A DNA stretch of 64,000 nt, taken from NCBI GenBank assembly GCA_029207755.1, contig JARCOQ010000016.1, positions 935,001-999,000 of the forward strand. Direction: 5' to 3'. A program made the translations under genes and the position numbers. The notes under the pieces were generated by a model. That model did not search any database. It saw nothing but the letters and a program-made list of their open reading frames with translations, and was not told the DNA's origin. This document shows positions 27,831 through 39,147 of this stretch, piece by piece (position 1 is the stretch's first letter; every line of letters begins with the position of its first letter). The DNA is from Chamaea fasciata (lineage: Eukaryota > Chordata > Aves > Passeriformes > Sylviidae).

Positions 27831-30800
27831 ACACCTGTTGTGTCAGCCTGATACGTGTGTGATCCAGTTCTGCTTCTGCTGCCTCTGCAATCCACAGCAA
27901 AACTTCCCTTACTTCAGCAGAGATTTATGGAAGTATTTAGTCCTTGAGAAGTTCTCCTTTTCATGCTTTTGGTCTTGGGAAATGGTTGTCTTAGGAGGAT
28001 GGATGGGCTTGGCCTTTCACTGCATTTCCCAGTGCGACATGAGCGTCCTGATGCAGTAGTTGTATTTGCCAAGACTTTTCCTTCTCTCGGCAGCCAAGCA
28101 GATCCAGCGCCAGGAGTGGATTTGGTTTGGGTCCTGGTTGTCCCCCTCACAGGTGAAGGTCCTGCGCTCCACAGGTTTCTGTGGCAGAGGGGAAGGCACT
28201 GTGGCCCGTGAAGGCTGTGCGACAGCGGGGCATCCCTACGGCATCTCTGGCTGAGCAGAAGAGAGCAGGAGAGGTCTCAAGCTGCTGCTTCAGTTGCTCC
28301 CTGTGCCTGAGAAATCCTGTGATTTAGTCATTGCTCCAGAAATATTTCTGGATTTTATTTGTTCACTGTTAAATCCTCACTCCGTCTCCTAAGCACACTC
28401 CCATGCAGTTTCCAGATGCTTAATTTATTTTCCTGGACTTATTCCCAGGTTATCAGCTCCATTTCCTAAAGTGGCTGAGACAAAGGTCACAGACTGGAGT
28501 ATTTCCAAGGCAGAACTAGTGTTTGCTAGTTGGAGCTCCAAGTTGATCATGTGAGTATATTTCTTTCATTTAGACTTGCAGTAAAATTAGTAAAACTGAT
28601 TTTGAATATTGACTAGTTCGTCCTCCTCAGACCTCTTTGTATTGAACTCTACAGAGCAGAAAACATGAATTGATTCATGAAGCAGAAACTGAGTTCAGTG
28701 GAAAGATGGTTGCCCCCCTCCCCCATCCAGTAACATTAGAAAGAATTGTTTGATGATGCTCTTTCCCTCCTCAGCCCTTAATTCCCCAGAGAATCATATC
28801 TGACCAGCAAATTTAGACAGCTGGGACCGTGAGATATGTTCTTTAACTGCGGTAGTGCTCATGAAGTTGTTTTACAGTAAATGTGTCATTTATTGTACAT
28901 CCTGCGTGGAACAGGGCATGACACTGTTTGTTCTGTTTCGATTTTTAAACATTTTATCTGTTTAAAATGGCATTAATAGCAAAAAGGATTACCACATGCA
29001 ATTTAGCTGTTAGGAGTTCCGAGGAGGAGATAATCTTTATGCCAGCTTTTTCATGGCAGGTCAGCTATTTTGTTAGCACAGGCAACCATATATTTGTATT
29101 GTGCAACTCTTCCTAGGAACTGAACTGCGCTGGAGAACAGGAAATCATGGGAAGCCGGATGGACTTGAATTAAAAGGAAGGGATTTGTTTTCCTTGTGTT
29201 TGAATGCCACTGCCTATTGCACTAGTGATTTACTGTACAAATGTCTCATTATGCAACCAACTAAAAGAAAAACCTGTGGAAAATTAGAGTAAAAGTGAGT
29301 GGACTGTACCTATTCTTACTTTGAAATTCTTTTCACTGAATCAGTTTTGATGTGGTGCCACATGGTCTCCACAGGTCAAGGCTCTAGATTCTCAACAAAT
29401 TTTTAAGGTGCTATTTTGAAGAGCTTTCTGAGCTACACTTGGCCAGAGCCATTCTAGTACAAATGTACAAATGATCATATAACCCAGCCGAGAGCAGTTA
29501 AAATTCAGCCACTTCTGTATATTTTAGAACTACTGACACCAAGCTACTTTCATAACCTGCCTGCTACAGAAACACTTTATGACTCAGACTGGAAGAGTTG
29601 CATAAATATTTTGCTAATGGTTATTTAAAAAGATGCTGCCTTATGAAGGTGCTTAAAAGGTGTCTCTGGCTTGTTTTCCTCTTCAATCAGCACATTATCT
29701 TAATTGTACCCTTAATGTGGATTAAGCCTCAGTAAAAGGAACTGCATTCATTTCGGCTCAAGCACTAGAGGCTGTTAAAACTGACTTGTAGTCAGTCCCA
29801 GTTTTAAGAATTTGGACTAACAGTAGCGTAAGTTGTATGGAAAGTCATTGGCTTCTTCAAGTCCTGAGGAAAGGCTCAGGCCTTCATGGTTGTCAGTGGA
29901 AGCTGGGCAGTTTTGGACTATGCTGGATTACATAACAGGCCAGGATCTTAGCGTTCGAAGCTCTAAATTAGGTGTGGAACTGTTCTGCATTTGGGACTCC
30001 ATTTTTGCAATGGAGATTAGAGCTGGCGAGAGAACTTGTGAGAACCACCTGTATCCCCTTGCAGTTGTTATTCCCTGTGCAATTCTTTCAAAACCCAGCT
30101 CATAGTTTATCTGGCTCTCTCAACTACATGACCTCCTTCCAAAATTTCACAGCCTTCCAGAATGCTTTTCTCTGGCATGCTACAGCCTTCCCATATTTCA
30201 CACAGAATTTTTTCTTTAGAAAGAAAAGATTTTCTTCCAAGGTTGCTTTTTATCTCAGTTCTGTTGATTTCCCTAGACAATGAATTAAGCCTCTTTAATT
30301 AGGCCTTTAAGTCCACTGGCCATAAGTTAAACCTGGCACTTGCTTCAAGCTGGTCCTGCAGTTATTTTTTGTTTTTCCACCAATGGCCAACACTCGAGCT
30401 ACAACATTCATGGAATTACACACGCACTCATAAATTCACTCAAAGCCTATTTATACCAGCTTGGAATGTGTCTGTGGGTTGTGTTTAGCATTCATATGCA
30501 ATTGCCCTTGGGCTTCAGCTGGGCTTATTTCAACATTAACAGATAACAGTAGGTGTGCAGCAGAGTGTGTGCAGCAGTCAGCTCTTCCTCCCCATCAATC
30601 AAGTTCATCTCTGGCAGATAAACTGTAGTATTTAAACTCCAGGGGATCAGAAGAGATTGTTCTTCCCCACTAGAAATGTCACTGGCAAAACCTATCTATT
30701 TGAGCTTCCAGGCTCATCCCACTTTGGGATGATGTGAAATATGCTGCATTTTAAAATCACCGTCTTCTCAAACCTACATTGAAATTACAAAGGAAATGAG

Positions 30801-32209
30801 ATCTGTAGGAGAGCAAGGAGAAAATAAGATGGCTGAGAAAGGCAGCCCTGGGTTGTGTAGTCCTCCCTTGATAGTTACTATACAGAAATAGCCTTACCTG
30901 TACTCTTCACTTCTGTCTTTTAATGCAGATTTGGAAGTCCTAAGCTAGTTCAGTGATCGAAATTGTCGTTGTGTTCACCTTGGCAGTGAGGTTGATGATG
31001 GTCTTGCACATTGTGCATAAATTACACTTCCTGGGAAGAAATATTACCTAGGTTTAGTTAGTTCCAAAGCATAATAAAAAGATATACAGTGCAAACAGTA
31101 CAGTTCACAAGGATAAGTCTTCATTGATAAACTTAATTGCTTTAAAGGCAGATATAAAATAATACTTGGATGTATGAGAGAATAATCAGCCAGTATTTCT
31201 TGATACCTAGCTAGGCCTTTGTACTTCTAGTCCCTTAAGACTCTTCCCAAACACATTTGTGTATTACAGTAAGACTTCCAGGACTAGAGCATGCACTGTT
31301 AAGGAAGTGAATGCATGGGGAGGTTTATAGTCTGAGTTTATATCAAGAGACTTTTATTCTACTGTCAAAAAGATGTGAAGTTAGTTGTTGTTTCAGCAGG
31401 GTAGCTGTAAAAGGACTAGAAAGAGAATAGGCCTTAATGAATTAAAAAAAAAAAGCCAAACCTCTCTTTACTGAGTACTCTGTTACTGAGACACTTGTAG
31501 TGCTGTCTGAGGGTCCAAAAAAAGATGGTACACATTCCGTGATGTGCTGTGAAAATCAGTCTAAATTATCTGTGTAAAAGCTGGGGGGAGATTGCAAGTA
31601 AAGTAGGGTCACGTGTAGAATCATTTGCTGGCAGAGTCCAAAATGAAACTCAAATGCAAGGCTCCAGAATCACAGGGCAAGAGACAATTTCCTTGTCTGG
31701 AGTTTAGAGTCCTAAGCCTCATTTTAGTAGCACTTCAAGCCAAGGGCTGGATTTCTGTCCTTTCCTATTTTCTTTTCCTATCCCAAGTACTTGTGTGTCT
31801 AACTGGATCATCCTTTGTGCCTTACAGCTTCAGTAGGCCCTGCTGATTCGCATTCATTCTCACTCTCTGCTCCAAAAGAAAAGCTGACCTCCTTTATTTG
31901 CATTTAGACGCCACAGAAAATCCCTCAGACCAGCATGTACATGGCTCCTATTCCTAAAATTCAAAGCCAGAGCAGGCTACTCTTTCAATTTTTCATGTTA
32001 GAACTTACCAAGTGTTCCAGGTGCGTTCTGCACTAAGCTGGAAATCCTCAGAACTGTGTTTTCCCTGGCACAAAGTGGAAGACATTTAGTGTCACCAGTG
32101 CTTGAGACCTTTACAACTGCAACACGCAAACTAGGTGAGATGTTCTTGTTTAATTCCCAAGGTCAAATGACACTGCAGCCTGTTGAGAAATCCCTTAACA
32201 CCGTCCCTC

Positions 32210-32679
32210 ATGGCAAGTGACCTGGACTGTGACAGCTGTGGCCCTAAAGACAAACCAGGGAGCCGAGGAGGTCACCCACACCACCCCGTGAGGTGCTTCC
32301 TGTGTCTGGCTTCTCAGGCTTTAGGGGAAGATGGAGAAATCACTGACCCTGTGTGCAAACCCTCCTCTCTGAGCATCCCTCTAGACTCCTGTTGCCTCGG
32401 TTATCCACTCCAGAAAGGAGTGAAGTGCTTTGTTCAGCCAGGTGAGGAGCACATGCACATCCCAGTTGTTGGGAGTGCACCACAGCACTGAGTGCTCCAA
32501 CACTCTGCATGAGCTTTGGGCTGACTTCAATAGCTCTGCCCGCTGGGCCAGCAGTGATTTCCCTGTCAGGCCAAACATTTCTCTCACTGCAGCCTTTTCT
32601 CCTTTTCTTTACAGGCCCGAAGCTCAGAGGAATCATTGTCAGCATAGCTGACAGATTAGAAGAACCGAATTGGTTCTAA
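32210..32679 (+). other. Candidate small two-exon ORF (98 codons if spliced); unproven
   Basis: An ATG at 32210 opens a frame that reaches a consensus donor CAG|GTGAGG (exon end 32441). After 173 bases a strong acceptor, a long pyrimidine tract ending TTTACAG at 32614, opens an exon beginning GCCCGAAG. Joining the two keeps the frame and adds 21 codons ending in IADRLEEPNWF before TAA at 32677-32679. The first exon encodes a cysteine-rich segment with CDSC and CFLC pairs. I recognise no family. The start context is weak (C at -3), and no nearby poly(A) signal is evident. It could be a lncRNA or chance. Confidence 0.15.
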
Positions 32680-33987
32680 ATGCCATCGTGCACCTAAACC
32701 TAGCATCCTTGGAGAGAAAACTGTAGCAAACTCAAGTTGAACAGCAGGTCAATGGTATGTTCTGTTATCACAGCTCAGCCTGACACTGCCTCAACTTGTT
32801 CTGTGCAGCAACAGTAATGAGAAACTTTACAGTAACCAGAAACTTGTATGAAAATCAGAATTGCATTGCCAAGTGTACTAGCCTGAGAATACTGGAACTG
32901 AAAATTTTTATTTAAAAAAGGCACCATCTACTTTGCATAGAATTATACAAATACGGTGCATGCTGAACAGGAACAAGAGGTAGCAGGTATGTGATACTTG
33001 ACAGAGCTTAGGCTTCAAGAGTGTACTTGTGCTCAGGTAGTCCTGTTGTAACGTCTGTGAAAAGCTTCTGTTGGCTGCCAGTTTCACAGATGTTGAGAAG
33101 ACTTTTCTCCTTTTCCTACAAAAACATAATATTTTCTGCTTCTTCAAAACAAAAAGACCTGCATTTGCATAAGAGACTGAATTCTACACCACATGTTTAG
33201 TCTTAGGCCAGCGATGGATTTACCCTTAATCACGTAATTGTTGACTGACTGTGAGAGATTAGATAAAGAAGGTTCTGTACTTGCAAAGGGAAGATCCTAT
33301 CTCGAGCTGAAAAAGACTTGAGGTACTGCAATGTAGTTTCAGTTTATTTTAAACAGAAAGCAGTTGTATGTAGCACTCAAAGCTTTCAGGGCTCACTTCA
33401 TTTTACTTTGTATAGTTGACCTTGCTGGGAACTAGGGAGAAATGTGGGGAAGGTTCACACAATGACTTTCTGGCACCTAGTTGGCACGTCCTGGCAGTTA
33501 TGCAACTTTTCTGAAAGCTGCTGATCTTCATCTAATTCGGCTGTTTAAATTAGCTGGTGTGAACAACTTACCTGGTGAGAGCAAATGACAATGTAAATGT
33601 GACAAAAAAAAAAAAAAAGTAATTTCTGAAACATTTGTCAAAGCTGTTTCTGAATAGATTGTGTACGTAGAATAGATGCCAGCAAAGTCTAGCAAAAAGG
33701 TTTTTTTTTTACCTGGGCAGAGCTAAGAAAATAGCTACTAACTTTACCTGTTGTGTAGCAGATAAATCTCCAAAATCTAGTGACAGAGATAATACTGATC
33801 CTACTTCAGTTTTATGAGTCTCTGGGATATACCAGCTCCACCTCCAGATCTGTCTAGACTGTCTCAACAGTGCTGGTAGGCAGGTCAAGAAATAACCGAA
33901 CGAGACTATTACACTGAGAATTACAAAATCTCTAAGCCTCAGTCGAGTCTGTGTTGTAATGTTTTGGGGACAGTATTTTATGTTTTC

Positions 33988-34055
33988 TTCTGGTTTCAGT
34001 GCTCAGTCTGGGAACCAGAAGCTGTTCAAATCCCAGAGAGGATACCTAAAATCTC
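33988..34055 (+). mobile_element. Ancient MIR-like SINE head with tRNA-type B box
   Basis: CAGTGCTCAGTCTGGGAACC followed by GTTCAAATCCCAGAG resembles the tRNA-derived MIR head (GAGCACAGGACTGGGAGCCAGGAG...GGTTCAAATCCCAGCT). The GTTCAAATCC core is the tRNA-like B box. No cloverleaf can be folded around it, so it is not a tRNA gene. Confidence 0.45.
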
Positions 34056-35280
34056 AGCCTGAAAGTTCAATCTGACTCAAATTCCAGTAATAATTACTTT
34101 CTGCTGTAGGGAAGTTGATTTGGGGAAAGTTTGGTTTGAAGGGCAGTTTCAGTTTGAAGGGCACAGGGATGATTTGCAAATACTCTGCAGAGCTGCAAGG
34201 AATGGGGTAGGAAACTGCACACAACCTTGTGCACACACAGCATCAAAACAGAGCACTCTCAGCCTGAGAGTTTGTTCAGGCTCTATCAAGTAAGAAATCC
34301 GTGTGATGCAATCATAACTCTTGCATTTAATTTTTACAAGATACTGGTACTTAATAAAATTATCTGCGGAAAAGTCAGTCATTCCCAGGAAACTGATTTT
34401 GGTGGACCTAAAATTTTACTGCAGATGTTTGGACAATATCCTCTGGATCACTTTAAGACTGATGACCAGATTGACGATTTTTTGGTTTTTTTTACATGGC
34501 TGGGAGCTCCAAAGAATAGCTGAAATTAAGAGCAACTGAGATTAAAATGACAACAGAAAGGTGATCCTACTTTGCCTTGCTAAATTATGAAGAACAGAGT
34601 GAAAGAAACTGGGCAAATGGGGCTTATGGTGCAGTTAGTTATTTGCTTTGTTCTGTTTGGCTGATATTCCACCTTCAGTGTATCTGCTCCTCTCGTAGCT
34701 GAAGACTGTAGAGAAATGGTTTTGCTGTGCACAGTCGTCTGTCATTCTTGTCTTCAGTAGCTACATCCAAAGCGTGTCACTGAGCTGCAGACAGAGGGGA
34801 AATCCTTCTGGCGTGTGGGTAACTCAGCTGTCTGCCAGTCAGAAGTTTCTGACTCTGGCATTTGCTGCTTTGCCCTACTTGAGCAGTGGTTTTTGTGGGA
34901 GAAGTTGGGCTTCTCTTTACACTTCCTGCTGGCCCGTGTTTCTGTTATTCCACGGCGACACAGGGAGCAAATGGGACTGAGGTGTTGCACGTGTGGCTGC
35001 TGGACTGGGAAACAGCTGTCCACATACAGTGACAGGATCTGAGTTACGCAGAAGGACGGGAAGTTAGAGGCAATGAGAAGTCTCGGCACTTTGTGGAACC
35101 GGGATAAATTTCCTGGAAACTTACGGCCCGGGCATTTGCTAGCTTTGCAGAGAAAGCCGTGTATGGAGTCCAAATTAAGCCCCGGTTGCGGTGCCCTTGT
35201 CTGTAATCAGTGCGACCAGCGCGGCTCACACGGCTGCGGGCACGGCGGATGGAGGGTGGCGGGGCCGGGGGCTGAATGGC

Positions 35281-35635
35281 AGCGCAGCGCAGCGCAGCGC
35301 AGCCCGGCCCGGCCCGGCCCGGTTTAACTCAGCCCGGCCCGGCCCGGCCCGGCCCAGTTTAACTCAGCCCAGCCCGGCCCAGCCCAGCCCGGCCCAGCCC
35401 AGCCCAGCCCAGCCCGGCCCGGCCCGGCCCGGCCCAGTTTAACTCAGCCCGGCCCGGCCCAGTTTAACTCAGCCCGGCCCGGCCCAGTTTAACTCAGCCC
35501 AGCCCAGCCCAGCCCAGTTTAACTCGGCCCGGCCCGGCCCGGCCCAGCCCAGCCCAGTTTAACTCAGCCCGGCCCGGCCCGGCCCGGCCCAGCCCAGCCC
35601 AGTTTAACTCGGCCCGGCCCGGCCCGGCCCGGCCC
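35281..35635. repeat. Pentanucleotide-phased GC minisatellite (AGCCC/GGCCC with AGTTT-AACTC spacers)
   Basis: The 355 bases divide exactly into 71 five-base units. Four AGCGC units come first, then AGCCC and GGCCC units in varying order, interrupted eight times by the ten-base spacer AGTTTAACTC (first copy GGTTTAACTC). Spacers start at 35321, 35356, 35436, 35461, 35486, 35516, 35556 and 35601, always a multiple of five apart. The period is not a multiple of three, so each strand reads openly as a five-residue peptide repeat in several frames; these are artefacts, not genes. The minus strand carries GGG runs two bases apart. Length is probably variable between individuals. Confidence 0.95.
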
Positions 35636-36150
35636 AGCAGGAAGGGCGGACCCTGGAGCGGGCAGCCGTGGGGAGGGATGTGCTGTTCCACAGACATTCG
35701 CTACCCGCGGGGTGAAGACTACCGGCGGCGAGACACGGCCACCGGGTTGCCCTGGGGGACGGGTTTTTTTTTTTTCTCTTCTCTGTTGAAAATAGCATCG
35801 GTGCTGACTGCAGCTGAAGCCTCACTTCTTGTAAATGACTTCAGTCATGACAGAATCGGTGTGACCACAGCCTGGGCGCCCTGCGCGGCGTTCGCCAGGC
35901 TCCTCCTCCGGAGCGCTCGGTGGCTCTCCAGGCCGGGGCGAGCGGGCGTTCTGAGCTCCTGCAGCTCCGTTCACTGCCTCCGCCCGCTCGCAAGTGGCTT
36001 AGGGCTCTGGCACTGTGTGCGATTCGGCCCGCTCGACTCAATTCAGTGCTTCATCCAAAGGGTGACGAGGCCTCGGGCCTGTGGGCTGCCCGGAGCCGGG
36101 CTGGGTCCTCAGAGCCCGCCCTGCTGCCCCGGGGACACAGCCACGCTGCA
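35636..36150. promoter_or_regulatory. CpG-rich patch flanking the minisatellite
   Basis: GC- and CpG-rich sequence continues from the minisatellite to about 36.15 kb, interrupted by a poly-T run near 35765-35778. Frames of up to 198 codons on the plus strand and 66 on the minus strand run through it, but none looks like a known protein. A consensus donor CAG|GTAAGC at 36559/36560 lies downstream on the plus strand, so a non-coding transcript could start here. That is speculation from sequence alone. Confidence 0.4.
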
Positions 36151-38865
36151 AATACTCTTTTTTTTTAACTTTAAAGCTCTCCCTTCCCCACCGAGTGTAA
36201 ATATCGCAGCCTCTTCAGGAGCGTGGCTTTGCTGTGCCCCCGAGCATGGCTCGAATTTTCCCACAGTCCTTTAACAGATTGACTGTTCACTTTTCAGCCA
36301 CAGTCAGAAGGTCGGAGCAGGGTGAGGGAAAGGGACCGGGATCCCCCCTCCTCATGTGCAGTTCAGCAGGAGGGAGTAAAATCTGGCGCATGTTTGTATT
36401 GCTTTGGATGCGGAGTACTGCAAATTCCCTCTTTGACCTCGCTGGTGCTTTATTAAAGCCGAGGATGAGAGATCTGACTGCTGAAATTGCTACAGAAATC
36501 TTCAGGAGATTCCTGCTGTGCCCTTAGATGTGACAGCACCCGTAAATCAGTGTACACAGGTAAGCAGACGTTTTAGAGAGCCCTTCGTTTGCTCTTACAG
36601 AAGGAAAGTCAGAGTGATATTGTGAGCACACATCCTGTGATTAGGATTTCCTTTCTGCATTGAAGCAACCCACATATACCTACTAGAAGGAGAATCTGCC
36701 TGGCCACTGTATTGTATGCTGGGGAGAGAAAGAGAGAAGGAAAGGAAGGGAAAAGAAAAAAAGGCACGTAAAGATAATGTAATTTAAAAATACAAGTCAG
36801 CTTTGTCTCCTCTTCACAGGCATTTTATACAATTCTGATCTTCTTGCCCTTATTTATAGTTTTGGTTTTATTTTTTTTTTCTGAGCTATCCCATATCTGC
36901 ATTTCATAATAAAGACAAAATGAAGGTATTTAGGCACCTCACACGGGAGGATATGGCTTATTCCTGCTAAACTTACTCTAAAGCAATAGAAGAGAGAAAG
37001 AAAACAGGTTTGTTTCTAATAGGAAGAAATGAAATCGACTCAATCCTTATGCTTTTCATTCCACACCTCTGAGTGGGAAGCCCCTTATTCTGTACCTAGG
37101 TCTGGTTTTGCTTTGTTTTCCCAGGGCTAACAGAGAACGTTCCTTCTAAGTTACATTGTGCTTGTTCTGCCAGTATTGCTGTCATGTGGGCACTCCTCTG
37201 TGTCGCAGGGCAAGAAGCCACTAGTTTGGAGCCTGAAGGGTTAAAAGTTACTATTGGGGAGCTGGAAAAGAGAATGTGAAAGGGATAACAATCTCTGCTG
37301 TCTGCAAACCAGTCTGGCAGCCTTGCCCTACAAAGACTTTTTTCCAATTTAACAATGCCATTCACATTTAGCCAGTAGCTTTGCTCCAGTCTCCAATCTG
37401 CTGCATAGCGCAGCGTTCACTACTTCCCAAATTTATATCCTTGCAGCTGCTGTGGGAAAATGCATCATTTGACAACTAATTCCAGCTTTAGAATTAAGCA
37501 GAAATGCTTTCTGCTGTTCTAGGACTGATCCAAAGAACTTTTTTAGGGAAGCAACACATCAGAAACTCACATGATACTGCCTGTGTGTTCTTTTTCCCTT
37601 TTTTTCATAATGTCCAGTCCACTGAGTGATCCTTAGTCATGTCTGAGGGGGAAACCTATTTATTCCAAAGAAACATCAATGAAGAGCTGATCTGGTAAAT
37701 ATTAAACAAATGATTCAGTAAGGATCACTATAGGACATAACTCATTGTGTCCTAGAAGTAGCTTTATCTTTAAAAGGAATGTGAATTACAGCAGGGGGAG
37801 AGACGTTTTTATCTCCCAGACTCTGAAGATGACTTCATTTACTGCCTGCAGTTCCTGTAAGCACTGTAGATCTGGGCTGATAGAGTACATTTCTGTGAAT
37901 GACTCTGTGTCTTCTTTGAGGTGATTTGGTTGAGCTGGTTTTCTAAGTCAGCTTTTCATGGATTTCAGGAAATGCTTGGGGGAGAGGAGAATCACTTTCT
38001 CATAATGCAGGTGACACTTTGCCAACTCGAGCATCTCCAGTCATTCACAGCTGCAGTTTCTGGGGGCACTGTTTTTGTGTTTCATGAGCAGATGGAAACA
38101 GAACCGTCTAATGCAGCTTAACTTTCTTTGAATGCAGTTTAACCACTAGAAATTACAGCTGCAAATGCAGAGGCTTATGTTCTCTGGATCCTGTAATGGA
38201 GCTAAGTGATGGATTCTTTCAACATGTCAAATCTCTGCTCTGTAGATAATGAGAAATTTCAGATGAGAAACATCTTTTTTAGGTCTAAGGATGTCCGCAC
38301 CTTGTCATTTGTGTATGCAAATTTTCAAAGGGAACTAAGTTATCCTTTCCCCAGTGCACCACAATGATACAGTGGTCACAGACTTTTAAAAAAGTGTGTG
38401 AGAAGCATTTCTGGACAGCTTTATTTTTTCCCCCCCAAGGTTCATGGGGTTTGGTTATGTCAGACAGCAACCTCTTCTAGCTAAGGGCTCCGCACCTTTC
38501 AACAGAAACAAGGCAAGCCAGTGTTGGTGCAGTTTGCTCAGCCAAGGGTTTGATTTACTCCATCAAAAACTATGCATCACTGCAGTCTGAATACATTGTC
38601 CCTGCTCTCACGGATTTAGGAGAGATGGATTCCTGGGCAGATTCACCCTGGCTATATCTTCTACTTGCTTTTCCTTTTTTGTTGTAGGCTTTTGCAGGCA
38701 GGAATCCTCTGCCTGCTGGAATAAGCACTAAGACAGACTAATTTGGTAGGTCAAAGAAGCAGGGCCACGTGGAGACCTGTCTGCACTTACACACTCAGTT
38801 AAGCAGTTATGCCTGCCAGCAGGATAGCTGCCAGAGCCTTTAAAACTGAAAACAGAGATGCTGTT
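36151..38865. other. Intergenic DNA just downstream of SOCS1
   Basis: AT-rich sequence between the CpG-rich patch and the SOCS1 3' end. It contains the donor-like site at 36559/36560 and the purine tract at 36721-36764. No coding exon is recognised. Confidence 0.6.
36721..36764. repeat. Purine tract
   Basis: An almost unbroken run of G and A (GGGGAGAGAAAGAGAGAAGG and on), ending in a poly-A run. Low-complexity sequence with no gene attached. Confidence 0.8.
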
Positions 38866-39147
38866 TTTAAAAACTGTGACAATAAAGTTTATTATGTTAA
38901 TACCATTAAAAATATTATAAAATAGTAAAATATTCTGCTTGGCAGAAAAATTATGCCAGGGTTTTAAAACCCCAGGTTTGTGCAAACAGTTTTTGTAAAC
39001 ATAAGAAGTCAAGTGTTCAGGTTCCATCGCAAAATACAGTAAATTGCTACAAAAATAAGTTTGCTCACTGTCAAACATATTTAAAAACCCAGGAAGCCGG
39101 ATTTCCTTACACATGTCTAATGTGTCCCTATACAGTTAATGCTGCAC
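38866..39147 (-). other. SOCS1: SOCS1 3' untranslated region
   Basis: From the SOCS1 stop to about 20 bases past a poly(A) signal. Several blocks match my memory of the mammalian SOCS1 3' UTR in the same order: GCAGCATTAACTG just after the stop, then ATGTTTACA, TTTGCACAAACC, a TTTTTCTGC/GCAGAAT pair and AATAAACTTTATT. The tract is AT-rich with ATTTA-type sequence, typical of short-lived cytokine-response mRNAs. The cleavage point is estimated. Confidence 0.8.
38888..38893 (-). terminator. SOCS1: Poly(A) signal AATAAA of SOCS1
   Basis: AATAAA on the minus strand, about 255 bases after the stop codon and embedded in AATAAACTTTATT, which also ends mammalian SOCS1 mRNAs as I recall them. T-rich sequence follows downstream. 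No closer canonical signal lies between the stop codon and this point. Confidence 0.85.

Larger units (their letters stand above)
7441..35280. other. Long intergenic stretch, no gene recognised
   Basis: Almost 28 kb without a recognisable coding exon. Besides the MIR-like remnants, the 21-bp repeat, the T-rich tract and the spliced-ORF candidate at 32.2-32.7 kb, it holds a modestly GC-rich segment at about 8410-8760 of unknown origin and a G/T-rich low-complexity patch near 24940-24985. The longest frame (147 codons at 26572-27015) resembles nothing known. On the minus-strand gene's axis this is downstream of SOCS1, so distal enhancers are possible but cannot be read out by eye. Confidence 0.55.

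Noticed and set aside
34754..35173. 139-codon minus-strand frame rich in cysteine and serine
   Set aside because: No family recognised, and opposing plus-strand frames cover the same DNA. Considered chance.
35191..35697. Proline/alanine/arginine repeat proteins on both strands
   Set aside because: They are translations of the pentanucleotide minisatellite. A 5-base period gives the same repeat in every frame, so it is no evidence of coding.
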